Of a DNA stretch of 64,000 bases, positions 12,897 to 24,913 are shown one piece after another. The notes beneath the pieces are model-generated. The model searched no databases. It had not been told where the DNA came from and worked only from the letters and a program-made list of their open reading frames with translations. The translations under genes were made by a program, and so were the position numbers. Positions within the stretch are counted from its first letter, which is position 1, and the number at the start of each line of letters is the position of its first letter. Source of the stretch: Vigna angularis (taxonomy: Eukaryota > Streptophyta > Magnoliopsida > Fabales > Fabaceae); NCBI RefSeq assembly GCF_016808095.1, contig NC_068974.1:23234825-23298824 (forward strand), in the 5' to 3' direction.

Positions 12897-14252
12897 CTAT
12901 TCCAATTTCCACTCATGATCTAATATTTCTGATTTGCAGATGGGACAAACAGTTTTTTCATGTAACCATCTCTTTATGCAATCTCCATGGAATTTATGTT
13001 GGCATTGCAGAATTCTTATGTCCTCATTGTTTTTAAATTCATCCTATGAAATAATTCATAAGTAATCCAATTAATAGGCCAAAAAGAAAAATTAACATGC
13101 TTTTTGAAACATACCACACCTAAATGAAGAATCACATCAAGTAAATTAAAAAGATGAATGAATATTACCAAAAAAATAAGACACGTTTAATAGATCACAA
13201 AGTATTGAATTATTCATGGTGCTAAAACGCAAACCTGGCATATTACGCAAAGATCAGTTTCATGTTCCTCTGAAGTTACTCCCTCCAAGTTATTAGGTAA
13301 GAAATAAATTTTTGTCTTCACCACTCTTGCAATAATTTCGTTTGACAAACCCATGCTTACGTTACCAATCCTTTGAAAATACTCAACAAGCTCCTATTGT
13401 CCAATTTTAAAGAGTTAGCAAATTATAAATTTCCATAATCACTTAGTTTTTACTATCCTAGACCTCATAAAACATTCATAAACCATAATATACACAATAT
13501 ACTTGCCTCATATGACATGTTGTCAAAGTCTAACTCACTATGATCTTCACCAAATAAAGTAATATCCTGAAAAAGAAAAGATGTGTGGAAAGAAGGCTAG
13601 AATTTTCTTTATATCAAATCCAACAAAAATAAAGAGAACGAGATTTTACAGTTTCATGAAAGGCCACAGAAGAAACATTTATCCGATGTCCAAGAGGTGG
13701 AGGTTGGTGAATATGTGTACTCGTGAATGGTGCATTTTGTAAGGGTATTGCAAAACTTGGAGGATTTGTTGGAATTCCAAATGATGGAGCAATTACTGGA
13801 GCATCAAAGTTCACTGAGTCACTTCTGGCCTCCTGCACGAGGTGTGTTTGATAATAAAAGGGATGGTACTGTAGATGGTCTAACCAGATAGGTGAAATGG
13901 GTTGATAGTGTTGATCACTAAAATAATTTCCTAGAATCAAACCGTTAGAGTCATGTGTCATCATATATCCCTCGACACAATAGGATGGGAACAAGGGATT
14001 GCTAATGTAAGTGTGCTTTGCATTGTGGGGAGAAATTGCAAAATTAGCAGCCGAAGCATTGAAATGTGGATTCAAAGATTCAACCAAGCTAGATGAAACT
14101 GCAACATCTATGTTAAGATTAGGTTGGTGTCCATCGTATTCTGTCATTCTGTGCATTATCTCATTTTCATAAGCATCTAGAATGTAGTGAGAATCTAGAT
14201 TAGTTGTTCTCACAGACACTGACACCTCCACAGACATATTTGATGATGCCAT
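12897..14252 (-). CDS. RING-H2 E3 ubiquitin ligase-like protein, copy 1 (4 coding exons)
   Basis: Exons read by splice sites and frame: 14252-13650 (201 codons), 13566-13507 (20), 13393-13235 (53), 13043-12897 (48 plus TAG), giving a 322-residue protein. Every intron is phase 0. The intron after exon 2 has a GC donor (GAG/GCAAGT). Residues 1-201 are a low-complexity Asn/Ser/His-rich region with no recognised domain. The C-terminus holds a full RING-H2 finger, C-x2-C-x14-C-x-H-x2-H-x2-C-x10-C-x2-C (from DLCVICQ to VCPICK), preceded by a helix (RIGNVSMGLSNEIIARV) as in MBR/BIG BROTHER-type plant ligases. The expected role is recruiting an E2 to ubiquitinate a substrate; the substrate is unknown. 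A CACTA element interrupts its presumed 5' UTR exon (see 14697). This copy has EDIRIL where copies 2 and 3 have EEIGIL. Confidence 0.85.
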
Positions 14253-14696
14253 TTAATCCTATTATACCAAATATTGTGAATAAAATTAGTTACCTTGAAA
14301 ATAATAATTAAAAATTTAAAATTATAAGAGAAATTAACCATTTGAAAGAACAAGATGAGAAATGAGAACTAGATATTCACGTACATACAAGTACAAAGTG
14401 CTTGTGAATATTAGTATAAACCAATTTTTTGATAATAAAAAAAGATTATATAAAATTGTACATCCAAAATTCAAAGTAAAAACAAAAATTTAAGCCCAAA
14501 AATGTCATCTCATCACACGTAACCCAAAAGTACAAAAAGAAAACTATTAAATTTGAAAGCAAACAACAATAATTCGTTGATGGAAAACCAAAAATTAAAA
14601 GAAATAAGACTAAACATTGGAGCCAAGATCGTCTCACTAACAAATTATAACATGAAATAAAAATAATAGAGACTTACTTCGTGATCAAATCACAAT
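14253..14696 (-). promoter_or_regulatory. Candidate 5' UTR intron and truncated UTR exon of RING-H2 copy 1
   Basis: Upstream of the ATG a consistent splice pair is visible: donor GAA/GTAAGT at 14678/14677 and acceptor ATAATAG/GATTAAATG at about 14258, an intron of about 420 bp. The same signals are kept in copies 2-4. The 5' exon is interrupted 19 bases from the donor by the CACTA transposon at 14697; its remainder resumes at 23372. Confidence 0.5.
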
Positions 14697-14739
14697 CACT
14701 AGTACAATTAGGGGAAATGGCACCGGTTATTTTTGTGTA

Positions 14740-15095
14740 TAGGCAGCGGTTTCTGAACCGAGGCATATTCAGGAAAGGTAAAAAGTCTAATACTTTTGGT
14801 CTCGGTTCTAAACCAGGGCATAAAAAGAGAGGATTTGGCCTCGGTTCAGCCATAACCGAAGTAGTAAAGTTTTTGGTTTTTTTAATTTTTTTTTCGTAGG
14901 ACTTTATGCCTCGGTTCCCTTTAACCGAGGCAGTAAGTCCCAGTCTACTGCCTCGGTTCACGCTACAACCGAGGCAGTAGACTCTTTTTTTTTTGTTCTC
15001 ATCCGCAACACATTCTGCTTCGGGTTTGACCATAACCGAGGCCGTAAGTGGTCTTTCGACTTCGGTTTTGACCTGAACCGAGGCATATAAGTACG
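14740..15095. repeat. CACTA left subterminal hairpin repeats
   Basis: About seven short inverted pairs of the form CTCGGTT-(8-14 bases)-AACCGAGGCA, spaced roughly 35-60 bp. They match the paired repeats at 22830-23345. In En/Spm such subterminal repeats bind the TnpA-type protein. Confidence 0.85.
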
Positions 15096-15599
15096 TTTTT
15101 TTTTTAAATGATTACTGTTTTTGCAACATTCCCAACCACAGAAACAGACCTGCATATATTTTTATAACCAGAACAGTCCAGAATAATGCAGAAACGTATA
15201 TTTTAAATTAAAATTATATTAAAACATAAATATATTGAATGGAATCATAAATCAACTTCTTAGAAACATAAATCAATCCAATGTAATCATAAATCAAGTT
15301 TCAAGCATAAATCAATGCAATGTACATGTTAAACTTATAATAATGTAGAAAAACATAAAACAACTTAGAAACATAAACTTAGAACTTACTATATCCTAAT
15401 ATCTACTACATACTATTATATAAATGAATTACATATTTAGCAAGTGTTTTCCTCACAAGTTGAATTGACTTCTCTGGAATTGGAGTAGTCCTATTAAATC
15501 TCTGCATAAAACACAATGATTGCAATTAGTGTATATGAAATCCAAATATAGAGAAAATAAAATTCAAACCTAAATATTATCGTTTCCCATCCAGTGGTG

Positions 15600-18358
15600 T
15601 AATGTGCACGAATGATGGTCATCATCCAAAACATAACGTAGTAACCACATTCATATGACCCCATTTGTCTATTACACTACAATATATCATCATAATTATA
15701 AAATGTTAAGTAACATTATTTGAATGGAACCAAATGTAACAAAGTATGGACTAAAATATCAAACCTTAAGGGCAACCCATGCAAGCTTTTTAGCTGTAGC
15801 AGTAGATCTCCCAGATAACATCATATGTGTTGCAAGGGAACTATTAAAAAAAAAATCCTTTAGCATACATTTATATAACAAAAAATTCCACACATTGAGA
15901 TTCTTACCAATCTACTACATGTCTAAGAGGGCTGGGAGGAGACTTCTGCAATGAACAAAACCAGACAACAGTGTTCTCCGGTATGGATATCACAAGTAGC
16001 TGCCAATAACACCTGAAATTGGTAATAACTTATGAATCATATACCAAAATTAATAAATGAATGTGTTGAAGTTAACAAACTTCACTTACCCATGTATATA
16101 AGGGAGAAAATATATCTCCTTCCCCATTCCAAAGCATGTGGTGATGTATGTTTGGATATCATCAAACTTATTTCTTTCATGAGTCATAGAGGGGTCAATG
16201 AGCCCATATACATCGTTGAACCCCTTCTTGTTACTAACATCAAATATATACCTAAAAATGAAGAAATAATCTGATATAAGTAAGTTGATAAAATAGAATT
16301 ATATATAAAAGTTTTCATAAACTTACATCATCCACAGCTGAATAAGTGTAATATTAATTTCTTCTCTACCCGACGCAAGCTCCCTAACATCTTGATGATG
16401 CAAGTACAATGGGATCTGAGCTTCTCTTCCAAATGTAGTAGAATCCCAGTGTACATTCATCGGCACATCTGAAATGATTTTAGCAAGCTCGTCTAACGCA
16501 CCAAGAGGGTCATCCTCAGATAAATGAGTCTTCTTCGGTGGAGGACTTTCCTCTTGACCTATCTGCTGTTAAATGCAAAAATGGTTATGTTATAACATCA
16601 ATTAGAAGTAAATATTAAAATTGAAAAGTATATAGTACGAGTGTTTACCGGGAGATTAGATACATCACCAACCAAATGTCTAGGCCAGGCGACAAAGGAC
16701 TTAAATGCTTCTTCCACAGTGAAGAACTCATCTGTAGGCACAGGAAGAACGACATCCGCTATGACAACTTCATCCACCGTGACCTTTACCTCATCTTCTG
16801 CAAGCTGTACACCATGTACTACAGTGACTGTCTCATAAACTGTACCACGAGCCACTAGCATGGTCCCAGTATCAGAGAGAATATATAACTGACATAGACG
16901 AGTGTCATCCATGTCGTCCCCTAGGGCACCGGCAGCTGAGAAACTTCCTTTACCGCTTCTACTTGTCAAAATAAATGTTAGGTTATGCAAAAAGTAAATT
17001 AGTAACCAAAAATAAATAAGTTTACCTGTAGGGGGCACAACATGTTCCGCTATAGGAGATGGCGGAGGACGATTGTCATAATCCTCATAATGCTGCTGGA
17101 ACTGGCGCGCAACCATTTCAGCAACTTCATCATACAACTCTGCGCGAACCTTCTTTGTGATCTCCTGCGTCATCTCTTTTCTTATGTCCTCCTTCATCTT
17201 TTCGTAAGAATATGAACGCGAGGAAGACCCAAAAAACTGTCGTATGCCTATGCCAGTCCCAGCACCACGCACCCGTCCTGGGTGCTCAGGTCGTCCAATA
17301 GTTGTGGCAAGAATATCTTGACGACCTTCTTGTGTGAATTGACCTTGGGAGCTCTTCTCAACCAAGGAGTCCTGTCACATAACAAAAGTTCAAAATCATT
17401 TGAAAGATCTATGTAATATATATAACAAAATTAATATGTACAGATTGAAGAAATGACATCTTACAATTCTTTCAGATATTTCTCTTGCAGACTCGGAAGT
17501 GTAGGAGCCCGATGGTCTTATACGGGCTAACTTCCACTTGTCGTGCCGAGATGGTGGTGAAGGAGGAGGAGGAGGGTCACCACCCTCAGAAAGTGGAAGT
17601 CTACTATCTGACTTCTGCTTCATTATTTTTTCTTCTAGCTTCCTATATCCACCACGAGATAGTAGGTGTGGATTTTTATTCTGAGCGCTTATTCCTTGTG
17701 CTTTTGACCTTTTTTCCTGTGACAAAACGAAACAATTGTCATGGTAGAGAATTATGAATGATGAATTGAATGATTTTACTACACTTACCTGCCACGCCTC
17801 GGATGAACGAAGCTCTACAAACTGACGCCATGTTTCTTCGTCAATTGTTGAATATTTGGAACATGGATTTTCATTACTTTTTGGTCCAAATATATATCTA
17901 GACGTCAATTTTGTCTTAAACCCTCGAAATCTTTCTATAATTGCAGATAAACACTTATTCCTTAAGCTCTCGACGTTTGGCATATCAAATGTTATCTACA
18001 ACAAAGAAAGTAATAACCTTATATCAATACAGATTTATCAATATAATGTATATAGAATTTGGAGCAATATTGCTTAACTTACCAATAGATCTTGCTAGAT
18101 GAGATTCCGATCAGCCTCAGAAACATGGTCAAAGGATGGAGTAAGTATAGAGATACGATCACGTGCTAGTACTCCAAGGTAAGACCTAAATACATCTGCA
18201 TTTGGGCCAAATGCAACTCCAGTGACCACGTCAATAATGACAGGTGTCCTCTCACCTGCATTTCTTCTAAGTATAAGCTGTCGTAACCTCGTTGCTCCTT
18301 TCGTCCGTCTAAAAGCTGTGGGGACTTCATCGCCTGACGAATGAGGTGACTCAGCCAT
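15600..18358 (-). pseudogene. CACTA second gene: transposase_24-like protein with C-terminal Ulp1 (C48) protease-like domain
   Basis: Exons inferred: 18358-18083, 17995-17789, 17716-17465, 17371-17026, 16935-16649, 16562-16327, 16251-16090, 16012-15908, then about 15850-15770 and 15675-15595. The first exon gives TRLRQLILRR and SYLGVLARDRISIL and ends NLI-stop-QDLL, where the family has Trp (a TAG at about 18094). The second (ETWRQFVELRSSEAWQ) is transposase_24-like. A basic/coiled middle follows (EKMKEDIRKEMTQEITKKVR). The last exons resemble a Ulp1 cysteine protease: YWQLLVISIPENTVVWFCSL, and QMGSYECGYYVMFWM with the presumed catalytic Cys. The usual His-Trp is Tyr-Trp here, so the protease would be inactive even without the stop. 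Confidence 0.75.
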
Positions 18359-18457
18359 ATATCTGTCAAGATAAATAAGATGAAATATTTATAAAGCACT
18401 TATAAAATAACCTATATTATTTAACAAAAGCCATAAATATTTACACAAACATGAAAT

Positions 18458-21400
18458 TCATACATAATCATATGGATTGGTCATATATATATTCCCTCAT
18501 TGTGATCTTCTCGTATTGCTTGTATATCATCAATTAGAGGGTCGTCATCCAAATTTATTGTCGTTTTAAATGGATGGCTGTCAGTGATATGAAGATTACT
18601 TAGATTCTCTTCTTTATCTTCAATTTTCCTTTTTCCTTGGAGAGCAACATACCAATGGTCAGACGTAGGATCTTTGACATAAAAAACCTAACTTGCTTGA
18701 TATGCCATGATGAACGGTTCGTCTCTATAACCAACCTTTCGAAAATCAACAAGTGTCATACCAGATTCATCTATTTTGACACCACTCTTATTGTCTACCC
18801 ACTTACATTTGTAGAGTGCAACGGAAAACTTAGTGTAATCAACTTCAAATATCTCTTCAATTCTACCATAGTATTTCATGGATCCAACTATAGGATTTTG
18901 ATCTTTGGATGTGGAAAACTGTAGCGACTCAGCTTCTAGACTGACGCCACTATTTTGTACTGTGCTTTTATCATCCAAAGTCTTTGTATAGAATGTGCAA
19001 TTATTAATTTCGTAGCCTGTACAACATACAACATCAAACTTCAAGCCATTTGCTAACCACAACAAAGTCTCAGAGGACCGTGATTCTTTCAAACCAGGAC
19101 AAGAATGTTCTGTTATGCTCCATCATCTGTGTTGTTTAATATGTACAGATGTGCTTGCATCAATTCTTCACGAATTTTTGTCACCACATTCACACCTCGG
19201 ATGCTTTTACTTGTAGAATATCTACTCAACCATGATGTCCGAGGAACTCCTATCGGATTTGCTTTAGTCATATACTCAGAGCAAAACTCAATACTTTCTT
19301 TAGCAATATATCTTTCAATCATTGAACCTTCTGGACAATATTGATTTTTGACGTACCCTTTCAAAATCTTCATATAACGCTCAATAGGGTACATCCATCT
19401 TAAGTATACTGGTCCACATAACTTTATTTCTCTGACCAAATGAACAAGTAAATGCACCATGATGTCAAAAAAGGATGGAGGGAAAAACATTTCTAGTTGA
19501 CATAAGATGATGATAATTTCGCTTTGAAGTTCATCTAACTTTGTACGATCGATGACTTTACTACAAATTGACGAGAAAAATGAGCACAATCGAGTTATGG
19601 TCAGCCTATTTTGGGCAAAATTCCACGAATTGCCACTGGTAACAACTGTTGCATTAAGACGTGGCAATCGTGAGACTTCAGTCCAACAAGCTTTAAGTCC
19701 TGCATTGACACTAAGCTCTTGATATTTGAAGAGTATCCTTGTGGTACCTTGATACTCTTTAAACAAAGACAAAAACTTATTTTCTCTTGTTTGGACATTG
19801 TGTAACATGCAGGAGGCAAATAAGTACGTTTACCAATCTCTCTTGGTGTCAACTCTTCTCGGATCTTCATGTCAACCAAATCCAAACGCGCATTCACTCC
19901 ATCTTTTGTTTTTCCCTGGATGTTTAGTAGTGTACCAATCAAGTTATCACAAACATTTTTCTCAACATGCATGACATCTATGCAATGTCTAACATCTAAC
20001 TTTGACCAATATGGAAGATCAAAGAATATTGATTTCTTCTTCCAAGGGGTCGTTACAGAAGACTTCTTCGACGTTTTCCCAAATATATGATGTACTTTAT
20101 TAACTTTCTCAGCAACTTCAAGTCCAGTAAGTGGAATGGGTGCATTGTCCTTCTCTTGTTCTCCATTGAATGCTTTCTTTAACCTTCGATATGGATGATT
20201 AGATTGTAAAAATCGTCGATGACGCATATACACTGTCTTCCTTCCGTGTTTTAATTGTTGAGCTGCAGTGTTTTCTTCACATATAGGACATGCTTTATGA
20301 CCTTTCACACTATACCCCAACAAATTACCGCAAGCTGGGAAGTCATTAATGGTGCAAAATAACATGGCATGCATCATGAAAGTTTCTGAAGCAAAGGCAT
20401 CGAATATTTCAACCCCATCAACCCACAACTACTTCAAGTCTTCAACTAGTGGCCTTAGATAAACATTGATATCATTTCCAGGCTGCTTTGGACCAGATAT
20501 CAACATTGACAACATCATGTACTTTCTTTTCATGCACAATCCAGGAGATAAGTTGTAAATTATCAGTATGACGGGCCAACAACTGTGATTGGTACTTAAA
20601 TTACCAAATGGATTCATTCCATCAATAGCTAAGCCAAACCTTAGATTTCTACATTCTTCACCAAATTGGGGGAATTCTTGATCAATAATTTTCCATTGCT
20701 TTGAATCAGCTGAATGACGAAGCAGCCCATCAGTTGTTCTCTCATTTGCATGCCATCTTAGGTTTTTAGCGTCTTTGGGATTCGCGAACAAACGCTTAAG
20801 TCTGGCAACTAGTGGAAGGTACCAAACTACTTCCAAAGCAGAACCATTCTTTTCTGTGTGACCACCATCTTCACCGTTGTTTATTGACTTGTATCGTGAT
20901 AACCCACATTTTGGACACTTTATCAAAACTTCATTCTCATTCCTATATAATATGCAATCATTCGGACATGCATGTATCCGTTTATATTCCATACCCATCG
21001 GACAAAGAATTTTTTTTGCATCATAATTACGATTGGGTAACGTATTTCCATCTGGCAGCATTTCATTCAACAACGACAACAATTCTGTAAAACTCTTATC
21101 ACTTCATCCATTGCTCGCCTTTAAATTCATGAGCCTTAACACCGCTAACAACCCTGTGAACTTAGTTGAACCCGCATACAGAGGAGTCTCCGCATCAGTG
21201 GACATCGTTTCATACACATGCGCTTGGGCAAAAGCTTCTGCGCCAACATCGCGGATCATGTCCTCTAAGTTGTCTTCTTCGGCTTGATCTTCCATATCCA
21301 TGTTGTATAACTTCGTACGAAACCATCACAGATAAGATGTTCCCTAATATCAGTTGCGTTCAACTTCCTCTCATTCAAACAGTTGACACAGGGACATCTG

Positions 21401-21525
21401 AACTTGACTTCATCATCACCACTTGTACTCGCATTACGTTGCGCAAACTCTATAAATTCTTCTACCCCTCTCTCGTACTCAGTGTTGATGCATGGTAAAT
21501 TAATCCACCCTCTATTCGTACGCAT
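18458..21525 (-). pseudogene. TNP2-type CACTA transposase, multiply broken
   Basis: The reading passes through the N-terminal transposase-associated domain (RCPCVNCLNERK, 21525-21310), the zinc-rich region (HACPNDCILYRNENEVLIKC), the TNP2 core (FGLAIDGMNPFGNLSTNHS; KLDVRHCIDVMHVEKNVCDN), the DUF4218 part (YPIERYMKILKGYVKN) and the DUF4216 part (GMTLVDFRKVGYRDEPFI), ending at a TGA at 18458. Lesions seen: frameshift near 21300; TGA for Trp at about 21104; TAG after VEDLK at 20429; one-base loss near 19610; frameshift near 19105; TAG for a codon after AYQAS at 18688. The order of domains is normal for the family. It cannot make a transposase. Confidence 0.9.
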
Positions 21526-22829
21526 GTTTACTAAAATTGTTTACACAATTTCAAATAATCTTGAATGATCACTTTGATCGTGTTTGTATTCAAGGTGTGA
21601 CCCTATCCCATTCAAGAAGATTCACTTTTTTTAATTTATTAAACATATCAATTTTAAACAACATATCTTAAATTTCACGAAATTTTGCCAGCATTTCACA
21701 TTGGTCTTCAGGTTACACGAAATGAATGTGATTATAAATCACAATCAAATATGCACCCAAAGATCAATACAATCCATAACTACAAGAATTCATGAAATTC
21801 AAGACACGTATATTAAAATTGATATGTATTAATAAATTATGAAAAAGTTATTACTCTTCTTAAACTGTCCAACCGGACAATTCAAGATTCAATACATGTA
21901 AATTATTATTACTATCTCCTCTCTATTCATTTGTAAAACATACATTAGTTAAAAAAAATCTGGAGATAATAACTAATTTTTGTATTGAATCTCAAACGGG
22001 AAACTAAGGCTAATTCTCAACAAAAGTATATATTCAAACAAACAAATAATTTCATATACAATATACAAAATATTCAAGCAAACAAATAATTACATATTCA
22101 TCATATTAAAAAGAAAATTTCAAGGATAGAAACCTGGAAACGTGAAAGCCGGTCAACTATCGAAAAATGTTCGCTTATAAGACCTCACCACAACAATACA
22201 ATATCTACACAAAAACAAACAACACATTAGTTAGTTTCATAGTTTCTAACCTTAAAAGTTTATTTCATCACCAAATAAACTAATTTAATCCAAATATTCC
22301 TAGTTCCTATACTCTAATTCAAAATTATACATCAACAACCAATTCAATCCTAACAATTCAAAATTATATAAAACCTACTTCAAAATTATATAAACATAAT
22401 TCAAAATTATATAAACCTAATTCTAAATTATATAAACCTAACAAATATATAAAACAATTAAAAAAAACTTACCTCGAAGAATAACTCCCACGGGAAGCCG
22501 TCACCGATGTGCAGCCAGGGCGTCGTGCAGCGGCGGAGCAGTGACGTCGTGCAGCGGAGACAGCGGCGGACCAGTGACGGTGCAGCGGCGGTGCTACGGG
22601 CAACCCAGTGCAGCGACGACAACAATGGAGCAAACGGAGAACAAACGCGAAAGCAAGCAGAGTCAATGGAGGGCGATGCAATAATAGAAAGAAATGAAGG
22701 AAGAAAATGAAGAAAAGGCACTGGGCGAGACGCACCACGAAGAAGAAGGTGGAAGAGACGATTGCTCTGCTGCGCGCTGCGGAGAAGAAGATGAAGTGGT
22801 TCTGTTTTGCAGAGAAATTTAAATATGTT
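21526..22829. other. CACTA promoter-side region
   Basis: AT-rich 21526-22470 with no coding frame, then a GC-rich block (22480-22800) of CAGCGGCGG-type triplets. Open frames in that block exist on both strands and look like base-composition effects. It probably holds the transposase promoter and 5' UTR. Confidence 0.5.
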
Positions 22830-23345
22830 ACTGCCTCGGTTCTTCACCTAACCGAGGCAAAAACACAAGAAAAGGCATCGGTCCTCTAGTGAACCGAGGC
22901 CTAAAGCGTGTACAGAGGTTGGAATTGCAAACTGGCAGGCGGATCAGAGTTATATGTCTCGGTTCTTAAAAGAACCGAGTTAGTATCACCCCATTATGCT
23001 TCGGTTTTCATCAGAACCGAGTTAGTAGCTGGTGGCAGGTCTGGCAGGTTTGGAGCAGAGTTATCTGCCTCGGTTTTGCCCATAACCGAGTTAGTAGAGT
23101 CTTTTCGGCACCGGTTTCTGGGCAACCGAGTTAGTAGCTCCATCAGGGGTTGGAAGTCCCATCAACTGTCAGACGGAGCAGGTTGGGTCAGAGGTTTATG
23201 CCTCGGTTTTAAGAAGAACCGAGTTAGTATCTGGCTTTAGGCACCGGGCTTATGGCAACCGAGGCATATTCTTTATAAATATTTACGAACCTGCCACCGC
23301 GCTTTTATTCGCTTCGGTTTCGCTTAAACCGAAGTGTATATTGCG
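22830..23345. repeat. CACTA right subterminal hairpin repeats
   Basis: About nine inverted pairs CTCGGTT-(7-12 bases)-AACCGAG, most followed by TTAGTA in the middle of the block and by GCAT or GCAA at its edges. They mirror 14740-15095. Confidence 0.85.
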
Positions 23346-23371
23346 ATTTCTAATCCTTTTTTTTACTAGTG

Positions 23372-24134
23372 AATTTGTGTAGATTTCTGAAAGAGGTTTC
23401 TCTTTTTGAAGAAATAACATATGAATATAAGAAACTAAAAAAAACACTAGAGAATGAGTAAGTAAGAGAAAGGAATATTAATAATGTGTCATTTGTAAAT
23501 GTAACATGAATATGAACTATTATATTAAAAGAAAATATTATTATTAAAGATAAATTTGATTTTTAAAATTCAATTCTAAATATCTACTATATTTGATATG
23601 GTGGCATTAGGATTTACCATATAATTGGAAAAAAAGGAAATATAAAGATTATTATCCATAAAATAAAACTATATATATGTATTTGTAATTTAAGAGTAAA
23701 AGCAAAGAAATATATATGAAAAAATAAAATCGTGTATCTGTATAATAATGGAAAGATTACCCCTTTGATATTTATATATTTGGGTTATTATTTAATTTAG
23801 TCATTATAATTTAATTAAATTCTAACAAACAAAACATACATATAACTAAAAGTGCACTCTATCTCTATATACAAAAGATACATTTTATTTTCTTAATTAC
23901 ATATTGATAAAATATTACAATTCAAACTTGTATTTGATTTGTACTTATATTTTTTAGATAATTCACCATGTTATACTTAGCATTTTGATAATATAATATA
24001 ACGATAGTTTTGTGAAATAGATAATTATGATACAATTACATTAATAATTATATTTAAGGTACGTCTTTTTAAAATAATTAAGGGATATTATTTTATTTAA
24101 TTATTAAAGAGAGAATATATTTTAATACATACAT
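23372..24134 (-). other. Unit 1 upstream flank of RING-H2 copy 1, continued
   Basis: Colinear with 29709-30470 and 34620-35372: the distal part of the candidate 5' UTR exon and promoter-side DNA. AT-rich, no frame. It is cut at 24134 by the next transposon. Confidence 0.75.
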
Positions 24135-24269
24135 CACTACAAAAAAAGTATATTTTAAGAGGGGTTATTTTCCAGGGGTTTTTGAAACCCTAAATAGTTC
24201 TGACGGTTTATAAGTACAAACCGTCCCTAAACATTTATTTATTTTTTTAAAATAATTTTTCTGACTAAT

Positions 24270-24556
24270 TATTGTAAACCCCAGTTCCTCTTCATTACCT
24301 TTAGTTTGAAACTCTACTTTTCTTTTTTATCTTCTCCCAAACCCTCCCAATCCTGTAAACCCCTTTTCAGTTCCAAAGTTCTCCTTCACTCTCCGTAAAA
24401 CCCTAGATTCCACCGATCCCAACTTCCCAGGCTCTGCAACGCATTCGTGCCTGACCCGTGGGTCCAGATCCTTCTCATCCTCGTCTACGCGACTGACGCT
24501 GCCCACCAGCACCGCTCGAGCCTTCAGCGAAACGACACACCGTTCGTCGTCACCGA
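24270..24556. other. GC-rich segment in the Pack-CACTA, source unknown
   Basis: Markedly more GC-rich than its surroundings, with plant 5'-UTR-like CT runs (TCCAAAGTTCTCCTTCACTC) and then GC-rich DNA running into the phosphatase fragment. It may be a fourth captured piece (promoter/UTR or a transit-peptide exon), but I recognise no protein in it. Confidence 0.4.
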
Positions 24557-24753
24557 CTCTTTCTCACTATGAATTGAGTCCAAGAAAAGGAGAAACTGTA
24601 TTGTTTGTTGGCGACCTCTCTTATGCTGATAACTACCCGAATCATGATAACGTGAGGTGGGATACTTGGGGAAGGTTTACAGAAAGAAGTGTTGCATATC
24701 AACCATGGATTTGGACTGCAGGGAACCATGAAATTGATTTTGCTCTAGAAATT
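24557..24753 (+). pseudogene. Captured purple acid phosphatase exon fragment
   Basis: Encodes [20 protein letters not shown] and continues [21 protein letters not shown], then [14 protein letters not shown]. The GDLSYAD and GNHE blocks are metallophosphoesterase metal-binding motifs of plant purple acid phosphatases. The piece ends at a canonical donor ATT/GTAAGC (24753/24754), so it was copied from genomic DNA with its intron. A Leu replaces the usual Pro before the exon end. Only about 66 of some 450 residues are present, so no phosphatase can be made. Confidence 0.9.
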
Positions 24754-24913
24754 GTAAGCTTCTCAAACCAATTCACTTTATCTGGTTTCAACTATCTGAA
24801 AAATTTCTTTCTGTACTGTTTGTGCTTTTCATATTTTTTCTTACTGGTTTTGGTTTTTTTGGGTTGTGTTGTGTGACTTATATGTAGTGTTATCTGTGTT
24901 GATGAGTGAGCAG

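Larger units (their letters stand above)
14697..23371 (-). mobile_element. CACTA (En/Spm) DNA transposon, 8.7 kb, complete ends, decayed genes
   Basis: Terminal inverted repeats are CACTAGTA at both ends (14697 and, reversed, 23371), flanked by the 3-bp duplication AAT (14694-14696 and 23372-23374). The empty site ATCACAATTTGTG is preserved in the other array units. Both subterminal zones are full of short CCTCGGTT...AACCGAGG hairpins. Inside, on the minus strand, are a TNP2-type transposase (18458-21525) and a second gene of the transposase_24/Ulp1 type (about 15600-18358). Both carry stops, so movement would need a transposase from elsewhere. Confidence 0.93.

Noticed and set aside
22458..22847. 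GC-rich frames on both strands at the CACTA right side
   Set aside because: CAGCGG triplet composition opens several frames; none resembles a protein, and the position fits a promoter/UTR.
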